Shown here: positions 53,821-63,590 of the stretch, piece after piece
Numbering within the stretch: position 1 is the first letter of the stretch
Layout of the letters: every line of letters starts with the position of its first letter
NCBI RefSeq assembly: GCF_004364635.1
Contig: NZ_SOAX01000004.1
Coordinates: 219,149-283,148 of the forward strand
Direction of reading: 5' to 3'
Source: Halospina denitrificans
GTDB lineage: Bacteria > Pseudomonadota > Gammaproteobacteria > Pseudomonadales > Oleiphilaceae
Length of the DNA: 64,000 bases
The notes under the pieces: model-generated
What the model was told of the DNA's origin: nothing
Database searches by the model: none
What the model saw: only the letters and a program-made list of their open reading frames with translations
Translations under genes and position numbers: made by a program

Positions 53821-54545
53821 CAGTGAAGCTCGCCCGGCGCCGCGCGCCGTTGGTTCACATGAACACTGGCCACCTGACCATCGCTGAGCTGGATTACACG
53901 TTCCGCCATTTCACCGATCACCGCATTGTGCGTAATAACCACCGTGGTGGTACCCAGTTCCCGGTTCACATGCTCGAGCGCCTCCAGGACGCGCACCCCG
54001 GTTTTCGAGTCCAGGGCCCCGGTGGGTTCATCGCAGAGCAGGACGTCAGGCCGCTTGGCAATGGCCCTGGCGATGGCGACGCGCTGCTGTTCACCGCCGG
54101 AAAGCTGGGACGGGAAATGGTCCATGCGCTCTTCCAGCCCCACCATCGCCAGGGCTTCTTCCGGTGTCATGGGATTGCGGCTTATCTCGGTGACAATGGA
54201 TACATTCTCGCGCGCGGTAAGACTCGAGATCAGGTTGTAGAACTGAAACACAAATCCCACATGATCGCGGCGGAATGCCGTCAGTACTCTGTCAGAGGCT
54301 CGTACAAGGTTTTGGTCGCCATACATCACCCGCCCATCCGTAGCGCTATCCAGGCCACCAAGAATGTTGAGAAGCGTGGACTTTCCGGAGCCTGAAGCAC
54401 CCAGCATCACACTGAGCTCCCCGGCATAGAGGTCCAGGTCCACCCCCCTGAGAGCATGGATCTCCATCTCACCCATCGCATAGACCTTGGTCACGCCCCG
54501 AGTGGAAAAAACCACCCTCGATGACACCCCCACTTCCTCCATCAT
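53817..54545 (-). CDS. ABC transporter ATP-binding protein (MacB/LolD-like)
   Basis: This 242-residue ATPase has Walker A GASGSGKS (49-56), signature [15 protein letters not shown] and Walker [13 protein letters not shown], with IVTEI and ATPase-typical H-loop VITHNAVI. It energises the overlapping permease with the adaptor downstream. The first two ATG (54545, 54542) are both possible. Confidence 0.88.
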   Translation of the reverse strand: MMEEVGVSSRVVFSTRGVTKVYAMGEMEIHALRGVDLDLYAGELSVMLGASGSGKSTLLNILGGLDSATDGRVMYGDQNLVRASDRVLTAFRRDHVGFVFQFYNLISSLTARENVSIVTEISRNPMTPEEALAMVGLEERMDHFPSQLSGGEQQRVAIARAIAKRPDVLLCDEPTGALDSKTGVRVLEALEHVNRELGTTTVVITHNAVIGEMAERVIQLSDGQVASVHVNQRRAAPGELHW

Positions 54546-54599
54546 GCCTCCCTGGGTTGCCAGTACCCCTCGCTACCCGTATGTGATAGGTTTGGCGCC

Positions 54600-55214
54600 A
54601 TGATTCGAAGCCTGATCTACGACACACTGATCCTCAAGCTCACAGCCCGCTGGTACGCCGCAGTGCTCGAGCGTTTGCCGGAGAATGCCGTGCTGCTGGA
54701 CGTGGGCATCGGCACAGCCGGGGCCCTGCTGGCCAATGCCGAGCTGGCTCAGCGGAAGCAGCTGCAGATCACCGGCATTGATATTGATGCCGACTACGTC
54801 GAACGCGCACGGCAACAGCTCCAGGCCTCCTCCCTGAGTGAGCGATCAGAGGTCCGGCAGGAATCCGTCTATGATCACCAGGGCGGCCCCTACGATGCCG
54901 TTTACTTCTCGGCAAGCTTCATGTTGCTGCCCGAGCCCGAGCGGGCACTCAGGCACTGCAGCTCACTGCTGAAGCCGGGCGGGCGGATCTACTTCACGCA
55001 AACGATCCAGAGCAGGCGCTCGCGCTGGATGGAGGCCCTCAAGCCCATGCTGCGCCGGGCCACCAGTATCGATTTCGGGCGGGTAACCTACGAAGAGGAC
55101 TTCAAGTCCCAGATTCGTGCCGCCGGGCTTGTTCTTGATGAGTTCACCATCCTGGAACAGCACAGTAGCCGGGATTCATGTCTTGCCATCGCCTCACCAG
55201 GGGCCGGTCAATAA
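54600..55214 (+). CDS. Class I SAM-dependent methyltransferase
   Basis: This 204-residue cytoplasmic enzyme has motif I LLDVGIGTAGALL (about 37-49), the acidic GIDIDADYVERAR strand and a post-I YDAVYFSASFML. The substrate cannot be read; the fold is that of small-molecule or lipid methyltransferases. It is divergent from the ABC ATPase gene and convergent with the metallopeptidase gene. Confidence 0.78.
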   Translation: MIRSLIYDTLILKLTARWYAAVLERLPENAVLLDVGIGTAGALLANAELAQRKQLQITGIDIDADYVERARQQLQASSLSERSEVRQESVYDHQGGPYDAVYFSASFMLLPEPERALRHCSSLLKPGGRIYFTQTIQSRRSRWMEALKPMLRRATSIDFGRVTYEEDFKSQIRAAGLVLDEFTILEQHSSRDSCLAIASPGAGQ

Positions 55215-55222
55215 AAACTCCG

Positions 55223-56188
55223 TTAACGCCCCTGGGCACCCCGCCTCAACCAATCATGCACGAACGCCAGTTTATGCCGTGCATGGTCCGAGAGTACAAA
55301 CGGATAGAGATCCGGCAGCCCCATGGACCGGTTGACGTGATTGACCCCCACGGTGAGAGAGGCCGCAACCTTGATCAGGCGATTCGCGTCCGGTTCCGAA
55401 TACGGATCCCAGCCCGGGTAGGGTATCTCTGGCGAGGACAGGCCCGTCGCGACAAAGCTGTCTGTAATATCAGTAAGATGCAGCAGGTGCGCCGCAGTCT
55501 CGGCCCAGTCCTCATGCGGGTGCGCGGAGGCATAAGTGGTCAGGTAGTACTGCTTCCATTCCGCCGGCGGCCCGTTCTCAAAGTAGTATTGAAGTGATGC
55601 CCGATAATCAATGCGCTCATCGCCAAACATGGCGCGGAAGGCCTCAAGGAAATCATCCCGGAGGCTCAGCCGCCACCACAGCATATGGGCGATCTCGTGG
55701 CGCATATGGCCGATCATGGTCCGATAGGGCTCATGCAGAGCCTCACGGCGGGTTGTACGCAGCACCGGATCCGCCTCGGCCACACTGATGGTCACGATGC
55801 CCTCGACATGGCCCATGGGCACCGGCGTCGGGCCTTCCGCGAGCATGTGAAAAGTGGGAGGCGCACCCGGGTCCTCCGGCCGGAACCAGTGCCAACGGCC
55901 CAGATTATCAAGCGCCCAGCGTTTGGCCGCCTCGGTCTGAGCCCAGTTGGGCATCGCATTGGGAATTGAGGGGTCCGGGGCCAGCGCCGTCATCGCACAG
56001 GACCGGCAGAACGCACCCTCCTCGGGGGCAATCCAGTTACAGCCAATCACATCCCGGTTGGCGCAGAATGGCGGCATGGGCAGGAAGGCCCGGGCCTGGG
56101 GGTCGTACGCGACGGGCGTTCCGTCGGCGGTCGCGAGATTGTCGAACCAGAGTGATCCGGAACCGACTGGGTTGGCGAAGACACGCAT
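55223..56188 (-). CDS. Zinc-ribbon metallopeptidase (Peptidase_Mx type)
   Basis: This 321-residue protein has an N-terminal zinc ribbon (C42, C50, C61, C64) and a zincin domain with MRHEIAHMLWW (HEIAH 164-168) plus HEDWAETAAHLLH as third-ligand region. There is no signal peptide, so it is cytoplasmic. This PF10005/PF15887 combination is widespread but has no known substrate. Confidence 0.78.
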   Translation of the reverse strand: MRVFANPVGSGSLWFDNLATADGTPVAYDPQARAFLPMPPFCANRDVIGCNWIAPEEGAFCRSCAMTALAPDPSIPNAMPNWAQTEAAKRWALDNLGRWHWFRPEDPGAPPTFHMLAEGPTPVPMGHVEGIVTISVAEADPVLRTTRREALHEPYRTMIGHMRHEIAHMLWWRLSLRDDFLEAFRAMFGDERIDYRASLQYYFENGPPAEWKQYYLTTYASAHPHEDWAETAAHLLHLTDITDSFVATGLSSPEIPYPGWDPYSEPDANRLIKVAASLTVGVNHVNRSMGLPDLYPFVLSDHARHKLAFVHDWLRRGAQGR

Positions 56189-56359
56189 AAAGAAATCCTT
56201 GAGGGATGGTGATCCAGTATAGGGACTGTCGGCGATCTGCGTCGATCAGTCTCCCGAACAAAATGCGGCGATTCCATGGCTGTTGATATGTATCATCGGT
56301 AAACACAGGATTTACCCCCAGAATGGCGCCCAGAATCCACCAAGTAAAGGAATCTCCGA

Positions 56360-58363
56360 GTGAACGGAACCAGTACCTCAAAACGCCTTCAGGCACACAT
56401 TGACGCGCTCCGGGCGCAGAATATCCACGTCACCCCCGATGCCTCGGCAGACCACCTGCATAATGGTGTCGACACGCCACTGCCCCCTCCCGACCTGCAC
56501 GGCGCCTATACCAACAACCGCCCATTACCCACCGAGGGCATTAAGGAGCGTCGCGCCTGGATCATCGGTGGCGGCATTGCTGGCCTGTCCGCTGCGTTCT
56601 TCCTGATTCGTGACGGTCATATGCCGGCCGAAAACATCACCTTCATCGAAGAACAGCCAATCGAAGGCGGGTCCCTAGACGGCGCCGGCAACCCGGAAGA
56701 CGGCTACATTGTCCGCGGCGGCCGGGAAATGGAAATGACCTACCAGAACTTCTGGGATGTCTTCTCGGAAATCCCGGCACTGGACCTGCCCGAGCCGTTC
56801 ACGGTCCTGGACGAGTACCGCATCCTCAACGATGCGGACAAGAACTGGTCGAAGGCGCGGCTTCTGGAGAAACAGGGCCAGATCAAGGACTTCTCGACCA
56901 TGACGCTGACCGCGCTCCAACAGATGGAAGTCATCAAGCTCCTCCTGACCCCGAAAGAGGAACTGGATGATGTCACCGTCGAGCAGTGGTTCAGCGATGG
57001 CTTCCTGCGCAGCAACTTCTACACCTTCTGGCGCACCATGTTCGCCTTCCAGAACTGGCACTCGGTGCTGGAGATGAAGCTCTACATGCACCGCTTCCTG
57101 CACCTGCTGGACGGGCTCAACGACATGACCTCCCTGGTCTTCCCCAAGTACAACCAGTACGACAGCTTCGTGCGTCCGCTCACGGAATGGCTGAAGGACC
57201 AGGGCGTCAATATCCGGTACGACACCATCGTGACCGACCTGGAGATGGAAACCAGCGACAACACCCGGACTGTCACCAGCATCAAGTGCCACAGCGATGA
57301 GGGCGGAGCAACCCTGAGCGTGGACCGGAACGATCTCGTCTTTGTCACCACCGGCTCAATGACCGAGGACACCGCGTACGGCGATGACGACACAGTGCCG
57401 GAACTGCGTGATCAGAACGAGCCGGGACCGGGCTCTGGCTGGCAACTCTGGAAGAACCTGGCCGGGAAATCCGAGGTTTTCGGCCGGCCGGAGAAATTCT
57501 GCGGCGACATACCCGGCTCAATGTGGGAGTCAATAACGCTCACCTGTAAGCCCTCTCCTCTGATGGACAAGCTCAAGGAGCTGACCGTTAACGACCCTTA
57601 CTCGGGTTTCACGGCAACAGGCGGCGTCATCACCTTTACGGACTCGGCCTGGCTGATGAGCTTCACCTGCAACCGCCAGCCGCACTTTCTGGACCAGCCC
57701 GATGATGTAATCGTGCTCTGGGCCTACGCCCTGTGGATGGACACGCCGGGCGATTACGTCCAGAAAACCATGGCGGAATGCACCGGTAAGGAAATACTGA
57801 CCGAAATGTGCCATCACCTCGGGCTCATCGACCAGGTGGATGAGATCATTGCCGCAACCAAAACGCGCATGGCACTGATGCCCTACATCACGTCCCAGTT
57901 CATGCCGCGCGCCAAGGGCGACCGCCCCTGGGTGGTTCCCGAGGGCAGCACCAATCTGGCGTGCATGGGGCAGTTCGTTGAAACCCACAATGATGTGGTC
58001 TTCACCCTTGAGAGTTCGGTCCGCACGGCACGCATCGGCGTCTACAGCCTGCTCGATATCAGGAAACAGGTCCCCGACATCTATCCGGGCCAGTACGACC
58101 TGCGCCGACTGCTCAGGGCTACACGCACCCTGAACAACGACGAATCGTTCATCGGCGAGGGCATTCTCAGGCGCATCCTGGGCGGCACCTACTTCGAGCA
58201 CATCCTACCTCTGGGCCCCGGTGAGAAACCCGGTGATCTGGACAGGCCCGGGCTGATGGAGCAGCAGATGGAAGCCATTCGCGGATTCATCGAGGAAAAC
58301 CAGCCCCTTGAAGACGCCAGGGCATGGATCACGCGTGCTCTTGAACGGCTCCGTGGGCGCTAA
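56360..58363 (+). CDS. ohyA: Oleate hydratase
   Basis: This 667-residue FAD enzyme adds water to the cis-9 double bond of oleate, giving 10-hydroxystearate. It has GGGIAG (70-75) for [19 protein letters not shown] (121-136) with the catalytic glutamate, [10 protein letters not shown], and AMGQFVET-type [14 protein letters not shown]. Length and motifs fit the PF06100 family closely. Start is a GTG after AAAGGAA. Such enzymes detoxify free oleate and fit the window's lipid genes. Confidence 0.93.
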   Translation: MNGTSTSKRLQAHIDALRAQNIHVTPDASADHLHNGVDTPLPPPDLHGAYTNNRPLPTEGIKERRAWIIGGGIAGLSAAFFLIRDGHMPAENITFIEEQPIEGGSLDGAGNPEDGYIVRGGREMEMTYQNFWDVFSEIPALDLPEPFTVLDEYRILNDADKNWSKARLLEKQGQIKDFSTMTLTALQQMEVIKLLLTPKEELDDVTVEQWFSDGFLRSNFYTFWRTMFAFQNWHSVLEMKLYMHRFLHLLDGLNDMTSLVFPKYNQYDSFVRPLTEWLKDQGVNIRYDTIVTDLEMETSDNTRTVTSIKCHSDEGGATLSVDRNDLVFVTTGSMTEDTAYGDDDTVPELRDQNEPGPGSGWQLWKNLAGKSEVFGRPEKFCGDIPGSMWESITLTCKPSPLMDKLKELTVNDPYSGFTATGGVITFTDSAWLMSFTCNRQPHFLDQPDDVIVLWAYALWMDTPGDYVQKTMAECTGKEILTEMCHHLGLIDQVDEIIAATKTRMALMPYITSQFMPRAKGDRPWVVPEGSTNLACMGQFVETHNDVVFTLESSVRTARIGVYSLLDIRKQVPDIYPGQYDLRRLLRATRTLNNDESFIGEGILRRILGGTYFEHILPLGPGEKPGDLDRPGLMEQQMEAIRGFIEENQPLEDARAWITRALERLRGR

Positions 58364-58379
58364 AGCCATCCAGCGAAGC

Positions 58380-58404
58380 GGGTAGCTGCCCTGCGCAGCT
58401 ACCC
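58380..58404 (+). terminator. Hairpin after oleate hydratase
   Basis: GGGTAGCTGC pairs with GCAGCTACCC over 10 bp with loop CCTGC, 17 bases past the stop. No T tract follows, so termination strength is uncertain. Confidence 0.55.
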
Positions 58405-58503
58405 CGTTACCCGATACGTACACATCTTGCAGGTATTGCCTTCCTCGTCACGCGAATAAGCTCAGAAAATGCACCTCCGGTAATATGACCGTAGGTAAAA
58501 AAA

Positions 58504-59136
58504 CTAGTCCCTGGATACCCTCTGCGGGGATTTCCTTCCCGCGCGGCCGTGGCGCCTTTGCATCACCCGCAACCACAACCCAAGGCCTACTGCGACAACA
58601 CCACCGGCAATCAACCCACTCAAATCGGCGGCGAACTCGGCCACGGCCGTGAGGCTGTCGGCGAACATGTACCCGAGGCCGACATACATACCGACCCATA
58701 CCACCTCTCCAGCCGCACTCCATGCGCTGAAGCGGGCCCAACGCATGCGCCCCGCGCCACTCGCGAAGTTGACGTAGGGCCCAAACGGACTGATCAGCCA
58801 CCGGCTGAGAAAGACTCCCACTCCGCCCCACTCGTCAATTGACGCCCGCGCCCTACTCAACAGACGGGCCCGACTCCTCCGGGCCTCCGCCCATCGCTCC
58901 AGGGCCCGCGCACAGGACCGCCCGACCAGGAACCCGGTCTGGTCGCCGCTCAGGGCCCCGCCATAGGCTGACAGGCTTGCAGTGATCAGCACCAGATCCC
59001 CTGACGCAGCAAAGGCACCCCCGGTGAGCATCATCAGAGATGCCGGCACCGGCACAGCCAGACAGCTCAGGAAAGTGATGACGAACAGGGCCAGACTGCC
59101 GTAGTTGGCAACGAGGATGAAGACCGTGTCCGTCAT
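58504..59136 (-). CDS. DedA/VTT family membrane protein
   Basis: This 210-residue protein has four or five spans and the DedA pattern: ALFVITFLSCLAVPVPASLMMLTGG, GGALSGDQTGFLVGR, and FLSRWLISPFGPYVNFASGAGRMRW. The basic loop RSRARLLSRAR lies between. DedA proteins scramble or recycle lipid carriers such as undecaprenyl phosphate. It overlaps the next upstream gene by four bases. Confidence 0.85.
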   Translation of the reverse strand: MTDTVFILVANYGSLALFVITFLSCLAVPVPASLMMLTGGAFAASGDLVLITASLSAYGGALSGDQTGFLVGRSCARALERWAEARRSRARLLSRARASIDEWGGVGVFLSRWLISPFGPYVNFASGAGRMRWARFSAWSAAGEVVWVGMYVGLGYMFADSLTAVAEFAADLSGLIAGGVVAVGLGLWLRVMQRRHGRAGRKSPQRVSRD

Positions 59137-59483
59137 TGACGGCCACCCTTATGAGTACGCGCAGCCTCATCGACGCGGCGTTGTATCTCCTCGAGGGTCA
59201 GATCGGAGCTCTTGACAAGCTCCGCCAGCGTGCGAGGCTCACCATCGACAGCTTCCAACTCCAGTACATCACGGACCACCGTAGGTGGCAGATCGTAGGA
59301 ATGGGCCACATAGCGCGGGGTCATCCAGCCTTCCAACGGCTGGTTATCGTGGGCGGGATCAACCCAGTACAGGGTGAACATCAGCAGGCGCGCGGCAAAG
59401 AACAGCGTCACCACAAGCGCCGTAATAAACGCCAGAAAGAGGAAGCGGTGTTTGCGCCAGAGATTACGGGCAGCGGTCAGCAA
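59133..59483 (-). CDS. Small membrane protein coupled to DedA
   Basis: This 116-residue protein has one N-terminal span (FLFLAFITALVVTLFFAARLLMFTL) and a soluble C-terminus with DNQPLEGWMTPRYVAHSYDLPPTVVRDVL, ending in a helix. Its stop overlaps the DedA start (ATGA). The family is not recognised by name, but the strict coupling implies a shared role with DedA. Confidence 0.7.
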   Translation of the reverse strand: MLTAARNLWRKHRFLFLAFITALVVTLFFAARLLMFTLYWVDPAHDNQPLEGWMTPRYVAHSYDLPPTVVRDVLELEAVDGEPRTLAELVKSSDLTLEEIQRRVDEAARTHKGGRQ

Positions 59484-59592
59484 TTTACGGTATCCGCCTT
59501 GAATGCGTCGTGGACAGTGACAGTGCTCTGCGGAGTATGGGCGTCAAAAGCCAGCGCGACAAAGACGTCCGGTGGAAGTCCAGCGAGTGCCA

Positions 59593-60108
59593 TCAATCAT
59601 CCCACTCATGATATTGATTGCCCTGCCTCAACAGCCAATAGGTAATGCCAAGCGCCAGTGTGGTCGCCGCAATACCGATCAGGTACATGGGAGTCAGTGT
59701 TTCGAAATCCAGCACGATGACCTTCCGGGCAATGGCCATAAGCGCGGTGGCGACAACCAACTGCACGGGAAAGACATTGGTACCAAGATAGAGTCGTATA
59801 TTAATGAAAATTTCCACGGCAATCAGCACTGCCATAAAAGCGCCGAACGTGTAGAAAATATCGTTAATGTTCAGAAGCAGGAAAGGTGGCGTGATCAGCC
59901 TGTCGTAAATGATGTAAATAACATCACCGACACCCCAGAGAATAACGGCGACCATCAGTACCGCAAGTACCCGAATCGCAAACCGAATAATCCGGTGCAG
60001 GCCGCGGAAAAACGGGTCCGGGAAATCAATCGGAAGTTCCTGATGGAGTTCGTGCCGGTCCTCTGGCGCTGACTGAGCAGGTGTTGCTTCTCTATCGCTA
60101 TCGGCCAT
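59593..60108 (-). CDS. PsiE-like phosphate-starvation-inducible protein
   Basis: This 171-residue protein has four hydrophobic segments (for example IIRFAIRVLAVLMVAVILWGVG) and the PsiE pattern around DVIYIIYDRLITPPFLLLNINDIFYTFG. PsiE is a small polytopic protein induced by phosphate lack in E. coli; its function is unknown. The gene sits alone. No Pho box was confirmed. Confidence 0.82.
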   Translation of the reverse strand: MADSDREATPAQSAPEDRHELHQELPIDFPDPFFRGLHRIIRFAIRVLAVLMVAVILWGVGDVIYIIYDRLITPPFLLLNINDIFYTFGAFMAVLIAVEIFINIRLYLGTNVFPVQLVVATALMAIARKVIVLDFETLTPMYLIGIAATTLALGITYWLLRQGNQYHEWDD

Positions 60109-60299
60109 CCAAGTTCTCCATTAATCCCCGAAAAGCGCACGGAATCAGGCTTTTTTGACGAATTCAGATTTCAGCCGTTGACCTACAGGCTCTTAACCAC
60201 TGTGGCGCCGATTGTTGCCCTCTTGCCTGTACGATATCCTGAACACGCCCGGTAAGACTATCCTTACTGGCAGAAAACGGGAGGCGCTGAATTGCCACA

Positions 60300-61139
60300 A
60301 TGCTGATCTACACCCTCTGTGCGCTGGCTATTATTGGCGTCTTCATTTTCTACCTGTTTTTCTATCGCGCCTGGCGGCGGAACAGGCAACTCCAGCAACC
60401 ATTCCCGGAGCACTGGCGGAAAACACTCAAAACCCAGGTGCCTTTATATCGCAAGTTGCCCGCTCAGCTCAGGCACCAACTTGAACAGCACGTACAGCTA
60501 TTCCTGGCGGAAAAATCCTTCTACGGGTGCGACGGATTTGAAGTGGACGACACCGTCCGCCTCACCATTGCGGGGCATGCCTGCCTGTTGATCGTTGCCC
60601 GCAACTTCTCCGATTTCGACGAGATAGGCAGCATCCTGGTTTATCCGGACAGGTATTATGCCAGGGGTGTTGAAAGCGATGGGGTCGTGGTCAGCGTAAG
60701 CAACCAGGTCCGCGCCGGCGAAGCGTCAAACCACGGCCAGGTCGTGCTGGCATGGACCGATTGCGAGGAAGGCGCCGTCCATCCACACGGGCACCATAAC
60801 GTGATCCTTCACGAATTTGCCCACCAGCTGGATTACCTGGACGGCACCGCCGATGGCGCTCCACCACTCAGCGGCGAACAGGCACGGCATTGGCAGGACA
60901 CCATGACCCGTGCCTACGAACAGCTGCGCCACTCACTCCGTCATCACCAGAAACCCTGGCTCGACCCTTACGGCGCCACCGAGCCGGCGGAGTTTTTCGC
61001 CGTACTGACGGAAACCTTCTTTCAGCAGCCTGGTCATCTTCAGGCGGAACAGCCAGAGGTCTATGAGGCACTTTGCGGTTTTTTCCGGTTAGATCCTCTC
61101 AATCTCCGCTCACACCCAGCCGATCCAGGTAAAGGTTAA
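60300..61139 (+). CDS. mtfA: MtfA-like zinc peptidase (M90)
   Basis: This 279-residue metallopeptidase has HEFAHQLDYLDGTADG, with HEFAH at 171-175 and the family's downstream D-G-T element; E is catalytic. Unlike E. coli MtfA, an N-terminal span (LIYTLCALAIIGVFIFYLFF) is present. MtfA inactivates Mlc and has peptidase activity. Its 3' end overlaps a small convergent gene by 41 bases. Confidence 0.83.
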   Translation: MLIYTLCALAIIGVFIFYLFFYRAWRRNRQLQQPFPEHWRKTLKTQVPLYRKLPAQLRHQLEQHVQLFLAEKSFYGCDGFEVDDTVRLTIAGHACLLIVARNFSDFDEIGSILVYPDRYYARGVESDGVVVSVSNQVRAGEASNHGQVVLAWTDCEEGAVHPHGHHNVILHEFAHQLDYLDGTADGAPPLSGEQARHWQDTMTRAYEQLRHSLRHHQKPWLDPYGATEPAEFFAVLTETFFQQPGHLQAEQPEVYEALCGFFRLDPLNLRSHPADPGKG

Positions 61140-61332
61140 GCTCCGCTTCGCTGAGATTGACGTATTCCTGAACCCGGCCATAGAGCATGACGGTTGGCAC
61201 GTTGCGACCATTCAGCTCACGCTGGGTTTCCTGCAATACATACAGGATGATCCGCTCAGTGCGAGTCAGACCGTCGCGCACATCAGGAATGGTTTCCAAC
61301 AGGGTTTCAACGTCTTGCGGGCTCAATGTCAA
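61099..61332 (-). CDS. Small conserved-looking protein of unknown function
   Basis: This 77-residue acidic protein (DVETLLETIPDVRDGLTRTERIILYVLQETQRELNGR) reads as a compact three-helix protein. Its stop lies inside mtfA, on the opposite strand. The flavoprotein gene upstream is 9 bases away on the same strand, so the two may be co-transcribed. No family is recognised. Confidence 0.6.
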   Translation of the reverse strand: MTLSPQDVETLLETIPDVRDGLTRTERIILYVLQETQRELNGRNVPTVMLYGRVQEYVNLSEAELNLYLDRLGVSGD

Positions 61333-61341
61333 TTCAACCGG

Positions 61342-62607
61342 TTATCCAGAGTTGCTGGCGGCAGTGCCAGACGACGGCTGATTGATGGCATCCACCACGG
61401 CGTTGGCCGAGCGCACGGCGGATTCCAGCAGCGGCACGCCCTCGTAGGCCCAGGAGCCACAGAAAAAGACCTTGCGGCCGGGCTGACGGTGCCATTGGGA
61501 TAAGGCTTCGTGCACCCGGGCGGTGCCGGGGTGAACCACCGCGCGCTCCAGCGGCACACAGGCGAGCACAGTGTCCGGGTCCGGTTCGAACAGCGGGTTC
61601 CAGGTCTGGAACACCGGCGCGCTGCCTTTGAGCGTAGGCTCGACCCGGTTAACCCAGACGGTGAACATGGGCTTTTCCAGCGCGTCGTCCATCTGGAAAT
61701 TCAGCGCGGTCCAGTCCTCTTTCTTCGCGGGCATGAAACGTGAGTCCTGATGGACCCAGAGCTTGCCCGAGTCGAACCCGATATTTTCCAGCGTTTCCCG
61801 CTCATTGCCAAACTGCGTGTCATCCAGAAAGCTCAGATGATTGGCCTGGGTGGCGATGATCACCCGGTCGAACACACCGCCGTCGCCCCGCTCGTTATAG
61901 ACCTTCACCCCTTCGTCGCCTTCCTCGACCTGCGCCACGGGGCTGCCGGCATGTACAGGCAGGTCTTTGGCCAGACCCTGGACCAGCGCCGGGGTGCCGC
62001 CCTTGAGGCGGCAGAGTTCAGTACCGTGGAGGATGCCATGGAGCAGCGAAAGCAGCTGCGTCGCCGGCCAGTTCAACAGGTGTTTTTCCTCACAGGTGCA
62101 GATGGTGGTGAGGATGGGCAGCACCAGCCCGCGCCAGAACAACGGGTCGAAATCATGTTGCTCCAGGATTTCACCCAGAGTGGCGTCGCTGTTCGCACGT
62201 TCGAGCTTGCGAGTCAGGCGACCCAGTTGCCAGACGCCCAGACCCATACGCAGTGCGCGGGGGTCCAGGTAGCGCCAGGAGCCGATAAAGGGCCAGCCCA
62301 GAACCGGCACTTCCCCGCTGCGGAACCAGGTGTAACGATTGGTCCAGCTGCATGAGGCGTGGGTGCGCACCTCGAAAGTGCCCACACCCACTTCCTTGGC
62401 GAGTTCGAGCACGCTGGGCCAGGCGTCGGAACTCATCACACGCAGGGGCACATCCACCAGGCCGCCATCCACCTTGAGGGAATGGGCGTCCATACCATGG
62501 CTGTTGCGGGCTTCGAACACGGTAACATCGTGGCCGGTGCAGCGCGCCCGATAGGCCGCCGCCAGCCCCGCCATGCCGCTACCAATCACTGCAATCGAAT
62601 AGGTCAT
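61342..62607 (-). CDS. FAD-dependent amine-oxidase-like protein
   Basis: This 421-residue flavoprotein has the N-terminal dinucleotide fold GSGMAG (9-14) with FEARNSHGMDAHSLKVDGGLVDVPLR. It has AMINE-oxidase-like features later and a C-terminal VFFCGSWAYEGVPLLESAVRSANAVVDAI for FAD closure. This form is common next to cyclopropane-fatty-acid synthase, which is absent here. The substrate is unknown. Confidence 0.8.
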   Translation of the reverse strand: MTYSIAVIGSGMAGLAAAYRARCTGHDVTVFEARNSHGMDAHSLKVDGGLVDVPLRVMSSDAWPSVLELAKEVGVGTFEVRTHASCSWTNRYTWFRSGEVPVLGWPFIGSWRYLDPRALRMGLGVWQLGRLTRKLERANSDATLGEILEQHDFDPLFWRGLVLPILTTICTCEEKHLLNWPATQLLSLLHGILHGTELCRLKGGTPALVQGLAKDLPVHAGSPVAQVEEGDEGVKVYNERGDGGVFDRVIIATQANHLSFLDDTQFGNERETLENIGFDSGKLWVHQDSRFMPAKKEDWTALNFQMDDALEKPMFTVWVNRVEPTLKGSAPVFQTWNPLFEPDPDTVLACVPLERAVVHPGTARVHEALSQWHRQPGRKVFFCGSWAYEGVPLLESAVRSANAVVDAINQPSSGTAASNSG

Positions 62608-62718
62608 CCAGGACTCTTATCGTGAATAGAACCGAAGGGTACCAGTTTCCGGAACAGTTAAGAATCGGCTCAAGAAGTCATATTGGAGAGTGTTTCCCCC
62701 AAGCGGTATCGTAGGGAC

Positions 62719-63132
62719 ATGCTGAAGATATCCAATACCGTCGAACTTGCTGACTGGGAGATCGAAATCACCCAGATTCGCGCCCAGGGTGCTGGCGGCC
62801 AGAACGTCAACAAAGTCGCCTCGGCGGTGCACCTTCGCTTTGACATCCCCAACTCCAGCTTACCGCCCTTTTACAAGGAACGGTTGATGGCGTTATCCGA
62901 CCAGCGCATCAGTAAAGAGGGCGTCGTGATCATCAAGGCACAGTCCTTCCGCACCCTTGAGATGAATAAAGAGGACGCGCTGCAACGCCTGAAAGCGCTG
63001 ATTCAGGAAGCCGTAAAGCAGCAAAAAGCCCGTCGACCCACAAGACCGACACGGTCAGCAAAGCGACGCCGCGTCGACAGTAAAACTCGGAAAGGAAAAA
63101 CCAAAGCCCTGAGGGGCAAAGTGGAGCCTTGA
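62719..63132 (+). CDS. arfB: Ribosome-rescue peptidyl-tRNA hydrolase ArfB
   Basis: This 137-residue protein has the GGQ motif (26-28 in GAGGQNVNKVASAVHLRF) and the basic C-terminal tail (KKQKARRPTRPTRSAKRRRVDSK-type) that enters the mRNA channel. It rescues ribosomes stalled at mRNA ends without a stop codon by hydrolysing the peptidyl-tRNA. The ATG at 62719 is the likely start; an in-frame TTG at 62683 is less likely. Confidence 0.9.
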   Translation: MLKISNTVELADWEIEITQIRAQGAGGQNVNKVASAVHLRFDIPNSSLPPFYKERLMALSDQRISKEGVVIIKAQSFRTLEMNKEDALQRLKALIQEAVKQQKARRPTRPTRSAKRRRVDSKTRKGKTKALRGKVEP

Positions 63133-63284
63133 AGAAAACCGCTGCTCGGGCTGACTGGCTTGCCAGATGACGCCTTACTTATCGCCCAGGTTCGATATCA
63201 CTACTGATTTAAAGCTTGGCTTTGCGGCTTGCCGGAGCGCAGCGTAGGTGCGTCCGACAACGGCCACTGGTTAAATGCTCTTGA

Positions 63285-63304
63285 ATGCGCATTATCATGC
63301 GCAT
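63285..63304. promoter_or_regulatory. Palindromic operator candidate of ccdAB
   Basis: ATGCGCAT occurs twice (63285-63292 and 63297-63304) separated by TATC. The octamer is self-palindromic, so it is both a direct and an inverted repeat. It lies 41-60 bases before the ccdA start and may bind the CcdA N-terminal domain. Confidence 0.5.
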
Positions 63305-63344
63305 AAACTGAAGCTATGCATGCAACAGCCTATTGGAGGCTATG

Positions 63345-63590
63345 ATGGCCGAACTTTACAACACAGACGCACCCAAAAAAGCAGCAAACTTATCAGTTAA
63401 CAGTGACCTGCTCCGCAAAACGCGGGATCTGAACATTAGCCTTTCAGCCACCTTGGAGCGGGCCCTGAAAGAAGAGCTTGCCAAACGCGAAGCCGCTCAA
63501 TGGGTCGAGGAAAATCGCGCTGCGATCAGAAGCTACAACGAGTTTGTCGAGCAGCATGGATGCTTCGGTGACGAATTCAGGGAGTTTTGA
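63345..63590 (+). CDS. ccdA: CcdA-like antitoxin
   Basis: This 81-residue protein has an N-terminal ribbon-helix-helix (KKAANLSVNSDLLRKTRDLNISLSATLERALKEEL) and a flexible acidic C-terminus (WVEENRAAIRSYNEFVEQHGCF) that binds CcdB. GGAGG precedes the ATG at 63345. Its stop overlaps the ccdB start (TGATG), the usual coupling. Confidence 0.88.
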   Translation: MAELYNTDAPKKAANLSVNSDLLRKTRDLNISLSATLERALKEELAKREAAQWVEENRAAIRSYNEFVEQHGCFGDEFREF

